The notes under the pieces were generated by a model. The model saw only the letters and a list, made by a program, of their open reading frames with translations. It had not been told where the DNA came from and did not search any database. The position numbers and the translations under genes were made by a program. DNA of 42,522 nucleotides from Bacteroidales bacterium (GTDB taxonomy: Bacteria > Bacteroidota > Bacteroidia > Bacteroidales > P3), in the NCBI GenBank assembly GCA_024681475.1, contig JAILAT010000038.1, positions 1-42,522 of the forward strand. Direction: 5' to 3'. Shown here one piece after another: positions 5,872-14,695 of the stretch; positions within the stretch are counted from its first letter, which is position 1, and every line of letters begins with the position of its first letter.

Positions 5872-7168
5872 AGGTTACGCTGAATGAGAGTCTTAGGTTG
5901 CCAACGGGCTCCTCTTTGATGTCGTTTCTGAGATAGGTGGCGCTGGTGTATTCCGCCTCGGCGGTGCAGAAGAATTCACTGTTCAGATAGTATGTCACAC
6001 GCGGCTGCACACGCCACAGGTTGTCGATGTCGTAGCCGCGGCCCGAGGCATGGATCACGGTGTTGTCGGCGGTCATGGTGAGGGCGTTTTGGTGTGCATA
6101 GCCCAAGAAGATGCCGGGATGCCATCGTTTGAATTTGAGTTCCATGTCGGTCCAGTAGGTGTTGAAATGCCAGTCCTTGCAGTAATATCTGTCTTCGGTC
6201 AGGTTGTGCACGAAGAGATACCCGCCCATCGAGCAACCCTCATACAGGTTGTTGTTGAGCAATGTCTGCGCCTTGACGACAAAATGCTCTGTGGAGTACA
6301 TGCCGAAAAGGCTGTAGTTCAGTGAGGTGTGCAGACGGTCGTCGAGTGTTGTCTGCGGTACCTGTGGCTGTATCGTTCGCACGTTGGCGGCACCGCCGAC
6401 AAAGAGGTGCTGGCTGCGGAAACGCAGTTGTGCCGTCATCTCGGGCACCATCGAGTGGCGTGCGAAGGCGGTGCTGGAGGTATACACCCCGTTCAGCTCT
6501 CCCTGACTCATATTGTCCAGCTGCCACGAGGCGGCGCCCACCCATTCCAGGCGCCAGCCGGCACCCAGCGGCAAGTTGCCGTCGTAACGCACCTGGCTGT
6601 AGCGGGCGTAGAGATGGAACGGTGCTCCCATGTTCAGCGGGTTGGTGTTGGGCATGATTTCATGGATGACCATCGGATACCAGTATTGGCCCATCAGCAG
6701 CTTGTCGCTGCGTTGCCCGGCCCCTTGGCCGTGGCTCTGGAAGTGCTGCCATTCCATGTCGATGTAGGCGTGACGCAGGCGCAGGTTGTTGATAGTGGCG
6801 TTGGTGGAGCCGGTGAAGTCGCCCTCTACATAGGCTGAACTCTTGGCGCCCAGCACATTGGGTCCATTGATGCGCAAACCCAGACGGGCGGTGATGGAGA
6901 GCATGTTGGCCTGCCATCCGTCGTTGATGTCATGGCCGGCCGAATCGAGTACCACGGGCTTGGGGTAGAAGAGCATCATGTCCTCGCGGCCTCCCACCAC
7001 ACTACGGCTGTCGGCATAGTAATGGGGGTTGACAAAGCCGTGGAACACAAAGCGTTGCGCTTTCTTCGTGCTGTCGACTTGCGCCGACGACTGTGCCAGC
7101 GTATTTCCTCCTAGTCCAACCAGCAAAACCAGTTCAACCAGTGCTACCAGTCCTACTAGCTTTCTCAT
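5861..7168 (-). CDS. Outer-membrane beta-barrel (porin-like) protein
   Basis: A 435-residue secreted protein. Signal peptide ~1-25 (ends NTLAQ). The mature part alternates aromatic and polar residues in the manner of a beta barrel (FVFHGFVNPHYYADSR, AYVEGDFTGS, LRHAYIDMEW, MGQYWYPM) and ends in aromatic F (FSVTYAF), typical for BAM-inserted barrels. It resembles DcaP/phosphate-selective-porin-like barrels of Bacteroidales, but I cannot name a substrate. It overlaps the upstream membrane-protein gene by 4 bp (ATGA) and the downstream PHP gene by 11 bp. The signal peptide is encoded by a 9-bp tandem repeat (7106-7159) giving Leu-Val-x units with a Glu inside the hydrophobic core. Confidence 0.75.
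   Translation of the reverse strand: MRKLVGLVALVELVLLVGLGGNTLAQSSAQVDSTKKAQRFVFHGFVNPHYYADSRSVVGGREDMMLFYPKPVVLDSAGHDINDGWQANMLSITARLGLRINGPNVLGAKSSAYVEGDFTGSTNATINNLRLRHAYIDMEWQHFQSHGQGAGQRSDKLLMGQYWYPMVIHEIMPNTNPLNMGAPFHLYARYSQVRYDGNLPLGAGWRLEWVGAASWQLDNMSQGELNGVYTSSTAFARHSMVPEMTAQLRFRSQHLFVGGAANVRTIQPQVPQTTLDDRLHTSLNYSLFGMYSTEHFVVKAQTLLNNNLYEGCSMGGYLFVHNLTEDRYYCKDWHFNTYWTDMELKFKRWHPGIFLGYAHQNALTMTADNTVIHASGRGYDIDNLWRVQPRVTYYLNSEFFCTAEAEYTSATYLRNDIKEEPVGNLRLSFSVTYAF
7106..7159 (-). repeat. 9-bp tandem repeat in a signal-peptide coding region
   Basis: Six imperfect units of the form CTG-GTN-NNN (L-V-x) follow each other in frame: LVG, LVA, LVE, LVL, LVG, LGG. Loss or gain of a unit would keep the frame but change the length of the hydrophobic core. 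Confidence 0.75.
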
Positions 7169-7899
7169 TTCTTCTTTCCTCCTGCTAAGGCCAGAATGAG
7201 ACCCAGTGCCACGCCCAACAGCGCGGCAAAAAGCACCTGGAAGTCACCGGGGAGTATGAATGTGATGGTGTGTGCCGGGAACCAGAACAGCGGGATGGTT
7301 TTCTTGAACACTAGGTTCCATTGCACGTCCCAGTTTATCTTCTTGGCCATGATCTCGCGCATCTTCATGGGACGCAGCAGGCCAAGCACGGTGCCGCCGT
7401 TGTCGAGAATGTGGATGTCGGTGCATTTGTGGAATGTCATCATCACAGGAGCGAAGATGCTGTTCATCAGCACACTGACGCAGAAGGCGATGCCCAGACG
7501 TGCCCAGCTCCACTCCCAAGGAGTCCCCTGAGCAGGCGACAGGATGGCCGCCAACGTGCCCTTCTCTATCTCGCCGAAGCAGTTGTACACATGTTCCATA
7601 AACGAAGGCACGCCGCTCTTGAATATCACCATGGCCATCTGGATGCACATGCCCAGAAAGCCCCACACCATCATGCGCGGCACGATGCCGAAGCCGGGCT
7701 CGTTGTACACGCCTTTCTTGATGCGAAGGCCTAGCATCTCGCCCAGCGTGGCGAGGATGGCGAATTTGAAGAAGGCCATTACGTATGGCTGGCTCTGGGT
7801 GGCCATTTTGAACCATTCGAAGAATCCGGTGGCGGGGATGAAGAAGGGGGTCAGCACCACCACGACGCAGATAATCAGTATCCAATCCTGTTTTTTCAT
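7165..7899 (-). CDS. Conserved polytopic inner-membrane protein
   Basis: A 244-residue membrane protein. Hydrophobic segments at about 5-22, 40-55, 70-92, 127-150 and 197-240 suggest five to six helices. The last ends in a Gly/Ala/Leu-rich helix and a GGKKK tail. Middle motifs include PGFGIVPRMMVWGFLG and FAPVMMTFHKCTD. The order of a helix with FAPVMM...HK and then WNLVFKKTIPLFWFPAHTITFILP recalls Mpv17/PMP22-type proteins, but the match is weak and I would not assign it. It is first gene of the operon with the barrel and PHP genes. Start ATG at 7899 follows an AT-rich leader. Confidence 0.7.
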   Translation of the reverse strand: MKKQDWILIICVVVVLTPFFIPATGFFEWFKMATQSQPYVMAFFKFAILATLGEMLGLRIKKGVYNEPGFGIVPRMMVWGFLGMCIQMAMVIFKSGVPSFMEHVYNCFGEIEKGTLAAILSPAQGTPWEWSWARLGIAFCVSVLMNSIFAPVMMTFHKCTDIHILDNGGTVLGLLRPMKMREIMAKKINWDVQWNLVFKKTIPLFWFPAHTITFILPGDFQVLFAALLGVALGLILALAGGKKK

Positions 7900-7996
7900 C
7901 TTATCTCTTTTTTATTTTTATTAACAATTGTGTGAGCGGTATAATGTATTGGTAGCGTGCGCGTTGTCTTCCCGGCAGCTGTCAAATATCATTTTG

Positions 7997-8004
7997 CAAA
8001 AATA
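7997..8004 (-). promoter_or_regulatory. Candidate -7 box for the membrane protein/barrel/PHP operon
   Basis: TATTTTTG on the minus strand, about 97 bp upstream of the ATG at 7899. No clear TTTG lies 18-21 bp further upstream. Confidence 0.4.
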
Positions 8005-8022
8005 ACAAAAAAGAATACAATG

Positions 8023-8054
8023 TTTGTATGTAATGCTAAAAATTCGTATTTTTG
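8023..8054 (+). promoter_or_regulatory. Promoter of the cation/proton antiporter gene
   Basis: TTTG (8023-8026), 20 bp, TATTTTTG (8047-8054): a full Bacteroidetes promoter. The predicted leader is about 27 nt. Confidence 0.75.
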
Positions 8055-8085
8055 CACTCTGAAATAAATAGCAACCCTACTGCTT

Positions 8086-10332
8086 ATGTCTTCATTGCCA
8101 CCACTTTTCCTCGATTTGGCCATCATCTTGGTCACGGCTGGTGTCATCACCGTTATTTTCAAATGGCTCAAACAGCCGCTGGTGCTGGGCTACATAGTGG
8201 CAGGTTTCTTCATAGGCCCCTATTTCCCTTGGTTTCCCGCCATTACCGACAAGACCGACATCCACGTGTGGAGTGACATCGGCATCGTCTTCCTCATGTT
8301 CGCTTTGGGGCTGGAGTTCAGCATCAAGAAGTTGAAAAAAGTGGGTGCCACAGGAGCCATCACGGCTCTCACCGAGCTGGCCATCATGTTCGTGCTGGGC
8401 TTCACCTTGGGCCATATTCTGGGTTGGAAATCAATGAACTGCATCTTTTTGGGCTGCATGCTCTCCATCTCGTCGACCACCATCATCATCAAGTCGTTCG
8501 ACGACCTGAAACTGAAGCAGCAGAAGTTCACCAGCTCGGTGACGGCGGTGCTCGTCGTGGAGGACTTGATTGCTGTCTTGCTGCTCGTTATCCTCTCCAC
8601 GTTGTCGGTCAGCAAGCATTTCAACGGCATGGAGCTGGTGGGCAGTCTGGTGAAGCTGGCTTTCTTCCTGATTATCTGGTTTGTCTTCGGCATTTACTTC
8701 ATTCCTAGTTTCTTGCGTTGGATGCGCCGCTACATGACCGAGGAGACGCTCTGTGTCGTGGCGGTGGGACTCTGCTTCGGCATGGTGGTGCTGGCTTCCT
8801 ATGCTGGCTTCTCCACGGCTCTCGGCGCTTTTGTGATGGGCGCCATCTTGGCCGAAACCATCGAGGCCGACGTCATCCACAAGATTGTCACGCCCATCAA
8901 GAATCTTTTTGGTGCCGTCTTTTTTGTCTCGGTGGGTATGCTGGTGCAGCCACAGATTTTGGTGAAATACATCGTACCTGTCCTCGCTATTGCGTTGACA
9001 GTCATCTTTTTCAAGTCGTCGGCTGCCACGTTGGGTATGCTTCTGTCGGGCAAGACGGTCAAAACGGCCATGCAGTCGGGCTTCTGCTTCTGCCAGATAG
9101 GCGAGTTCTCGTTCATCATCGCCGGTCTGGGTCTCTCGTTCGGCGTCATCGATGATTTCCTCTATCCTATCATCGTCTCGGTGTCCATCATCACCACTTT
9201 CGTGACGCCCTACATGATCAAGGGTGCTTCGCCGGCCTACGAAAAACTCTGGCCCAAGGTTCCCGTCAGCGTCAAGAATTTGTTGGACAACTATATAGAG
9301 CAGTCGAAGCAGAAAAAAGACCCGGGCCCTGCTCAGGTCTTTCTCAAGAAGCATATCTCTTCCATTGTGCTTTACAGCTCTATCCTCATTGCCGAGATGG
9401 CGCTGTCGATGGCGCTGCTTAAGCCATGGCTCAACACCCTGTTTGTCAATAAGAACGGAGCTCCTTCGTTGCTAGGCAACCTGATTGGTCTTCTCGTCAC
9501 GCTGGTGGCGATGACCCCCTTTGTGTGGGCGTTGGTGGTGCGTCACGTCAACCGTCCGGCAATCAAGGAGTTGATCAACAAGAACGAGATCAGCCAGGTG
9601 CTGGTGCTGCCCATCCTGCTGCTGCGCTATTTTTTGGCAGTGGCTTTCTTGGGTTTCGTCGTCAGCCGCTACATCCACATCACCGTGGGTCTGCTGCTGG
9701 TGCTGCTCATCGTCATCATCGTCTTTGTAGTATTCACCAACCGTCACTGGAGATTCTATCAACGTATTGAGAATCAGTTTGTGCAGAACTTCAATTCGCG
9801 GCAGGCGCAGCAGTCGTTCAAGATACCGGCCATTTTGGAGAACAACTTCTATTTGGAGCGCATCCCCGTGTCGCCTTATTCGCCTTATGCGGGTCGCCGC
9901 CTCTGCGACAGCCGTTTCCGACAGGATTTTGGCATCAATGTGGTCTCTATCGAACGTGCCGACCGTATCTACGATCTCCCTGGTAAAGACATGGTTATCA
10001 TGCCTGCCGACAAGCTGTCGGTGATGGGCAATGAGGACCAGATTGCCCAGCTGCGCGCGGTGCTCGACGTGGAGCCCGACATGCTCATCCACGACCACAG
10101 TGAGAACGAGATGAACATCTATCGCCTGACTGTGCGCCATGACAGCCCCTTCAAAGACCTTGATTTCGTGCATGCCAACTTCCAAAGCGAATACAACGCC
10201 ATGATTATCGCCATAGAACGCGACGGCGAGTATCTGCTTAATCCGTCGGCATCCACGGTGTTTCGCGAAGGCGACATCGTCTGGTTCGTCTCCCCCGACG
10301 AGCTGGAAATCTCCCGCTTCCTCCGCGACTGA
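8086..10332 (+). CDS. CPA2-family cation/proton antiporter (KefB/KefC-like) with two RCK-C domains
   Basis: A 748-residue inner-membrane transporter exchanging K+ or Na+ for protons. Residues ~5-390 are the Na_H_exchanger fold with about 12 helices; visible landmarks are LVTAGVITVIFKWLKQPLVLGY, GLEFSIKKL, VVEDLIAVLL, FSTALGAFVMGAILAET and FFVSVGM. Residues ~420-565 add further hydrophobic helices. Two RCK-C (TrkA-C) domains follow: one from ~595 (RIPVSPYSPYAGRRL) and one from ~673 (NIYRLTVRHDSPFKDL, ending REGDIVWFVS). There is no Rossmann-type RCK-N/TrkA-N domain, so nucleotide gating as in KefC is not expected. It has its own promoter and is followed by ctpA after 128 bp. Confidence 0.9.
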   Translation: MSSLPPLFLDLAIILVTAGVITVIFKWLKQPLVLGYIVAGFFIGPYFPWFPAITDKTDIHVWSDIGIVFLMFALGLEFSIKKLKKVGATGAITALTELAIMFVLGFTLGHILGWKSMNCIFLGCMLSISSTTIIIKSFDDLKLKQQKFTSSVTAVLVVEDLIAVLLLVILSTLSVSKHFNGMELVGSLVKLAFFLIIWFVFGIYFIPSFLRWMRRYMTEETLCVVAVGLCFGMVVLASYAGFSTALGAFVMGAILAETIEADVIHKIVTPIKNLFGAVFFVSVGMLVQPQILVKYIVPVLAIALTVIFFKSSAATLGMLLSGKTVKTAMQSGFCFCQIGEFSFIIAGLGLSFGVIDDFLYPIIVSVSIITTFVTPYMIKGASPAYEKLWPKVPVSVKNLLDNYIEQSKQKKDPGPAQVFLKKHISSIVLYSSILIAEMALSMALLKPWLNTLFVNKNGAPSLLGNLIGLLVTLVAMTPFVWALVVRHVNRPAIKELINKNEISQVLVLPILLLRYFLAVAFLGFVVSRYIHITVGLLLVLLIVIIVFVVFTNRHWRFYQRIENQFVQNFNSRQAQQSFKIPAILENNFYLERIPVSPYSPYAGRRLCDSRFRQDFGINVVSIERADRIYDLPGKDMVIMPADKLSVMGNEDQIAQLRAVLDVEPDMLIHDHSENEMNIYRLTVRHDSPFKDLDFVHANFQSEYNAMIIAIERDGEYLLNPSASTVFREGDIVWFVSPDELEISRFLRD

Positions 10333-10460
10333 CCCCGTCAGCCATCAGGAACCTTAGACCCCATTGTGTCCGAAACCCCGCCGGGCAAAAAATCTTTTTC
10401 CTGGCCCGTAATAAAAAACGATGTTCCCCGTTACCATATGCGGAAAAAATAATAAGTACC

Positions 10461-12134
10461 ATGTATAATAAGCTAAAACACTCATTTGCTATTGTATGTC
10501 TGCTGGCCGTCGTGCTGTGCATCATGCCCGTCCGTGCCCAGGAGACTTCGGACCGCGGTTTCGAATTGGCCAAGAATCTCGAGATATTCTCCACACTATA
10601 CCAGACACTGTATGTAAACTATGTCGACGATGTGGACCCCGGCAAGACCATGAAGACCGCCATCGACGCCATGTTGGCGGCGCTGGACCCCTACACGGTG
10701 TACTATCCCGAGTCGGAGATGGAGGATGTGAAGTTGCAGCTGCTGGGACAATATGGCGGCGTGGGAGCCCTCATACAGCAACAAGGTGACAAGATTTATA
10801 TATCGGAGCCGTACAAAGACCTCCCTGCCGACAAGGCGGGACTGAAGGCCGGCGACCGCATTCTGGCTGTCAACGGCGAGAGCACCGAGGGCAAGAACAA
10901 CTCCAATGTCAGCTCGGCGATGCGTGGTCAGGCGGGAACGGAAGTGAAGCTGAAGCTGGAACGCGACGGCAAAGTCTTCGAGCGTACCCTTACCCGTGCC
11001 GAAATCAAGTTGCCCAACGTGCCCTACTATGGCATGCTGCCCGGCGATATCGGATACGTGAAACTCGACGAGTTCACCCAGGATGCTGCCAAGAATGTGC
11101 GCACCGCTTTCAAGGAGTTGAAGACGGAACATCCTGAGATGAAAGGCTTTATTCTGGACCTCCGCAACAATGGCGGTGGACTGCTCAACGAGGCCGTCGA
11201 CCTGGTCAATACGTGGGTGCCCAAAGGACAGCTGGTGGTGGAGACGAAAGGCAAGATTGCCTCCAAGAACGCCAAATTCTCCACGCGCATGGCCCCCGAA
11301 GATACCGAGATTCCTGTGGCGGTGCTGATTAACGAATACAGCGCTTCGGCATCGGAGATTACTGCCGGTAGCCTCCAGGATTTTGACCGTGCTGTGATTG
11401 TCGGTTCGCGTTCCTATGGCAAAGGATTGGTGCAGAATGTGCTGCCGCTGGTTTATAACACTCAGATGAAGGTGACGGTGTCGAAATATTACATCCCCAG
11501 CGGACGCTGCATCCAGGCCATAGACTACTCGCACCGCGACGAGAACGGCAAGGCCACCAAGGTGCCCGACTCGCTGAAGACGGCTTTCAAGACGAAGGGA
11601 GGCCGCACCGTCTACGATGGTTTCGGCATCGAGCCCGACGTGGAGGTCAAGGTGGAGTATATGTCGGCACTCTCGACAGAGCTGATGCGCAAATTCTATA
11701 TCTTCGACTTTGTCAACCAGTATGTCAAGACTCACCCCACGGTTCCGGCGCCGTCTCAGTTTGTGGTTACCGACGAGATTTACAACGACTTTGTCCGCTA
11801 CCTCTCCGACAAGGACTACAGCTACACTACCGAGACCGAAGAATATATCAAAGATCTACGCAAAACGGCCAAGGAAGAGAACTATCTGGATGCCATCGCC
11901 GCTACGCTGGACCGTCTTGAGGAGCAGATGAAGCAGGACAAGAGCGACGACCTCACGAAGTTCCGCAAGGAAATCAGCGAGCTGCTGAAGTCGGAAATAT
12001 TGGTGCGCTACTACTACTCGGCCGGACGCCTCGAAGGCTCGCTGGTGGACGACCCCGAGGTGCGCAAAGCCATTGAGATACTGTCCGACAAGGCGGAATA
12101 CAACCGTATCCTCAAAGGCAAAGCAAACGAATAG
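10461..12134 (+). CDS. S41 C-terminal processing protease (CtpA type)
   Basis: A 557-residue periplasmic serine protease. Signal peptide ~1-26 (ends VRAQ). An N-terminal helical part (LYVNYVD...ALDPYTVYYPESE) is followed by a PDZ domain (~85-170: GVGALIQQQGDKIYISEP, AGLKAGDRILAVNG). The S41 catalytic core comes next: GYVKLDEF, ILDLRNNGGG, NEYSASASE with the probable nucleophile Ser294, and SYGKGLVQ with the general-base Lys321. The Ser/Lys spacing (27) fits the Tsp/CtpA dyad. The ~140-residue C-terminal helical extension is typical of Bacteroidetes CtpA. Such enzymes trim or degrade periplasmic proteins with exposed C-termini. The next gene, another protease, follows after 41 bp, probably in the same operon. 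Confidence 0.92.
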   Translation: MYNKLKHSFAIVCLLAVVLCIMPVRAQETSDRGFELAKNLEIFSTLYQTLYVNYVDDVDPGKTMKTAIDAMLAALDPYTVYYPESEMEDVKLQLLGQYGGVGALIQQQGDKIYISEPYKDLPADKAGLKAGDRILAVNGESTEGKNNSNVSSAMRGQAGTEVKLKLERDGKVFERTLTRAEIKLPNVPYYGMLPGDIGYVKLDEFTQDAAKNVRTAFKELKTEHPEMKGFILDLRNNGGGLLNEAVDLVNTWVPKGQLVVETKGKIASKNAKFSTRMAPEDTEIPVAVLINEYSASASEITAGSLQDFDRAVIVGSRSYGKGLVQNVLPLVYNTQMKVTVSKYYIPSGRCIQAIDYSHRDENGKATKVPDSLKTAFKTKGGRTVYDGFGIEPDVEVKVEYMSALSTELMRKFYIFDFVNQYVKTHPTVPAPSQFVVTDEIYNDFVRYLSDKDYSYTTETEEYIKDLRKTAKEENYLDAIAATLDRLEEQMKQDKSDDLTKFRKEISELLKSEILVRYYYSAGRLEGSLVDDPEVRKAIEILSDKAEYNRILKGKANE

Positions 12135-12175
12135 AACAAAACCTATAGGCCCCTAAATACCCTGCTAGCAAGTAA

Positions 12176-13447
12176 ATGTATCAATATCATACTCTCAACA
12201 ACGGCATCCGTATCGTCTTCCGTCACAACGACTCTCCCGTTACGCATGCCGGCGTCTACATCAATGTGGGCTCGCGCAACGAGGCTCCCGGACAAGAGGG
12301 CATGGCTCATTTCATCGAGCATTCCATCTTCAAGGGTACCACCCATCGGCGCTCCTGCCACATCCTTAACCGTATCGACGGTGTCGGAGGCGAACTCAAC
12401 GCTTTCACCACCAAGGAGGAGACCTGCGTCTATGCCAGCGCCCTCTCCGTACATCTGGAACGCTGTCTGGAGCTTTTTGCCGACATACTCTTCCACTCCC
12501 AGTTTCCCGAACATGAGATTGAACATGAGAAGGATGTTGTCCTCGAGGAGATCAACTCATATAAAGACACACCGTCGGAGCTCATCTTCGACGATTTCGA
12601 AGACCTCCTTCTTGCAGGTCATCCGCTAGGTCACAACATCCTGGGCACCAAGCACAATGTGCGCCATTTCTCCCGCGCACAGCTCCAGGAGTTTTTCCAT
12701 CGCAACTACACGCCCGACCGCATGGTCATCTCCATTGTCGGCAACGCCGATTTCAAGCGCGTCGTTCATCTCTGCCAAAAGCATTTCGGCGCCTACCAGC
12801 CGAGCAATGCTGCAACGCAGGGGAAAATTAATCTGAAAGAACAACAAGATCTTGCGGGCAAGGCGGGCAAGAACCCTATGACGCAGGAGAATTATCACCA
12901 GTTCAACCAGACCGTCAACCGCCACACCCATCAAATGCATGTCATGCTTGGCTGTGGAGCCTACAACACTTTCCATCAGCGCAAGGCAGCTTTCACATTG
13001 CTCAATAATCTTGTCGGTGGCCCTGCCATGAACTCTCGTCTCAACGCCGCCATCCGTGAACGATACGGTTTCTGCTACTGCGTTGAAAGCCAGTATACAG
13101 CCTATTCCGACGCGGGTGTCTTCTGCATCTATGCGGGCATTGAGCCCCAAGCGCTCGACCGCTACCTTCAGCTCGTATGGCGTGAACTCAACCATTTCGC
13201 TTCGCAGCCGTTGACCGCCCAGCAGCTTCATGCTGCCAAGCAACAGTTTGTGGGACAGATGGCCATCAGCAACGAGTCGCCTCTCAACGAGATGCAGAGC
13301 ATAGGCAAGAGTTATCTCAGCTACGACCGCGTCGACAGCCTTGAAGAGATGGCACGCGAAATAGAAGCTGTCACAGCTGCGGACATCCAGTCCATAGCCC
13401 AGGAGATTTTCATCCCCTCCCGCTTCGGCTACCTGTTCTACAGCTGA
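12176..13447 (+). CDS. M16-family zinc metallopeptidase
   Basis: A 423-residue M16B peptidase of the single-domain-pair size. The inverted zinc motif HxxEH is seen as H45-F-I-E48-H49 (GMAHFIEHSIFKGT). The third ligand is probably the Glu in KDVVLEEINSYKD about 75 residues later. The C-terminal half has the typical GPAMNSRLNAAIRERYGFCY and YAGIEP segments. No signal peptide is visible, so it is probably cytoplasmic, where such enzymes degrade peptides. It lies in line with ctpA (41-bp gap). It is the last host gene before the AT-rich restriction island; its stop is 52 bp from the left flanking repeat. Confidence 0.92.
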   Translation: MYQYHTLNNGIRIVFRHNDSPVTHAGVYINVGSRNEAPGQEGMAHFIEHSIFKGTTHRRSCHILNRIDGVGGELNAFTTKEETCVYASALSVHLERCLELFADILFHSQFPEHEIEHEKDVVLEEINSYKDTPSELIFDDFEDLLLAGHPLGHNILGTKHNVRHFSRAQLQEFFHRNYTPDRMVISIVGNADFKRVVHLCQKHFGAYQPSNAATQGKINLKEQQDLAGKAGKNPMTQENYHQFNQTVNRHTHQMHVMLGCGAYNTFHQRKAAFTLLNNLVGGPAMNSRLNAAIRERYGFCYCVESQYTAYSDAGVFCIYAGIEPQALDRYLQLVWRELNHFASQPLTAQQLHAAKQQFVGQMAISNESPLNEMQSIGKSYLSYDRVDSLEEMAREIEAVTAADIQSIAQEIFIPSRFGYLFYS

Positions 13448-13490
13448 TGCTGAGAACGCGCCATTATTCCTTCGGGAGGTTTTAGTCTTG

Positions 13491-13646
13491 TCATTGGATT
13501 ATTTGAACCCCAGGACTCTCTAGCCCACGAGATGTGATATTGTTTTCTGAAGAGGCCTTACCATTGACAAACAGGGCAAAGTCGGACTTGTAAATAATGG
13601 TGGCGAACTTGACAGGGTATTGCTCAACCAGCCCCTTTGTCAACAT
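13491..13646 (-). CDS. Small ORF behind the specificity gene (51 aa, possibly truncated)
   Basis: The specificity gene stops at 13655 and GGAGAAAC leads into ATG at 13646, a well-spaced ribosome site, so a third gene of the operon begins here. It encodes 51 residues starting MLTKGLVEQYPVKFATIIYK and ending at a TGA inside the flanking sequence. The last ~12 residues are encoded by the 27-bp direct repeat (13500-13526) in a frame unrelated to the lipoprotein gene. The protein therefore looks like the front of a longer one cut off at the island border, or a genuine small protein. I recognise no domain. Confidence 0.4.
   Translation of the reverse strand: MLTKGLVEQYPVKFATIIYKSDFALFVNGKASSENNITSRGLESPGVQIIQ
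13500..13526 (-). repeat. Left flanking direct repeat of the restriction island
   Basis: These 27 bp match 16941-16967 at 25 positions in the same orientation. The right copy is the 3' end of the lipoprotein gene; here only the orphan piece is present, with the Trp codon changed to TAG in the corresponding frame. Sequence on either side of the 27 bp does not match, as expected for attL/attR. Confidence 0.75.
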
Positions 13647-13654
13647 GTTTCTCC

Positions 13655-14695
13655 CTATATTATGTCCCCAAAGGGCATACTCTTAATATAGTCCTCCATT
13701 AATTGCCAATCAGGTTTATTATTTTTAGCTGGTAAGAGTATTTCTGTTTCTGGTAAATATTTACCCCATTTTCTTCCAAATGAATACTTAAATCTCTCTT
13801 TGTCAAGTATTGTAACAAGAAATAACGCATTATAATGATTTAAGTTGTCGTTATAACCGAGAGCTAAATCTCCAGATGCCATAAAGTCAGTATCAACATA
13901 GTTTGTGTATCCAACCGACCCCTGACCATTACATATAAAAATTATACAGTTTCCCTTACTAATCAGGTTCCTATCATAACCACATCGATACATTATTCCA
14001 TTATCCCTCTTCTTTGCTCCAATATAGAAATAATCTGTTCCGTCAGGTAATTCTTCTTTTGAATGTATTTTCCCTCTTGGAAGCTTCCCATTATCGTTAG
14101 TCTTGAATAATGTTTTGACTTTGAATTTTTTCCAAGTTTCTATAGAAGGGAGAGGAGAAACATTGTTTGAAGTATTAAAGGATATTTTTGCAATTACCCC
14201 TTTTGACAACTTTTCCAAACAATCCCAATCAACTTCATTTTCATTCTTTGCCGGTAGGCGAATTGTAAAGTCTGTTTTTATGTGCTTATTGAGTTCTCGT
14301 CCAAAAGCTACAAATCTTGATTCGCATTCCTTTCGTATTAGCATTGCAACCAGCAACTTTTCTTCCCTAGTTAATACCTTACCATTTTTTTTATCCTTTA
14401 GCACAGCTACATTTTGACCTGTGTAGAATTGTTTTGGTTGCACAAATGTAGAACCGAGACTCCCGCCCAAAGCCACAGTAAGACAACCAGCAGGATACGG
14501 ACAAACCCCATCAATTGGTTCAACCCAACCACTAACACCATTGTTTGATGCAGTACGTGAAACAAAAGCCACATCCATCCGGCTGCATTCTGTCATTTTA
14601 TTATAATCGAATTTGTTTCCAAAATCAATATCGAAGATTTTGGAGAGAAGAAAAGCTTTCCATTGGCTTGTATCAAAACTATTCTTCGTCATCAT
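13655..14695 (-). CDS. BcgI-like target-recognition (S) subunit of a restriction-modification system
   Basis: A 346-residue DNA-specificity protein. It consists of two similar halves, each a target-recognition domain opening with a WK.F.. motif (W12: WKAFLLSKIF; W188: WKKFKVKTLF). Each half closes with LPAK..., then DW and a short helix (148-160: PAKNENEVDWDCLE; 322-335: PAKNNKPDWQLMEDYIK). Two TRDs imply a bipartite recognition site. BcgI's B subunit is 341 residues, almost the same length. The ATG at 14695 is chosen over 14758 because GGAAAG lies just upstream. It overlaps the end of the nuclease/methylase gene by 17 bp, showing tight coupling. Confidence 0.85.
   Translation of the reverse strand: MMTKNSFDTSQWKAFLLSKIFDIDFGNKFDYNKMTECSRMDVAFVSRTASNNGVSGWVEPIDGVCPYPAGCLTVALGGSLGSTFVQPKQFYTGQNVAVLKDKKNGKVLTREEKLLVAMLIRKECESRFVAFGRELNKHIKTDFTIRLPAKNENEVDWDCLEKLSKGVIAKISFNTSNNVSPLPSIETWKKFKVKTLFKTNDNGKLPRGKIHSKEELPDGTDYFYIGAKKRDNGIMYRCGYDRNLISKGNCIIFICNGQGSVGYTNYVDTDFMASGDLALGYNDNLNHYNALFLVTILDKERFKYSFGRKWGKYLPETEILLPAKNNKPDWQLMEDYIKSMPFGDII

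Noticed and set aside
8431..11735. Long minus-strand frames opposite the antiporter and the CtpA gene
   Set aside because: His/Asp/Arg-rich composition typical of antisense shadows; the plus-strand genes have complete families.
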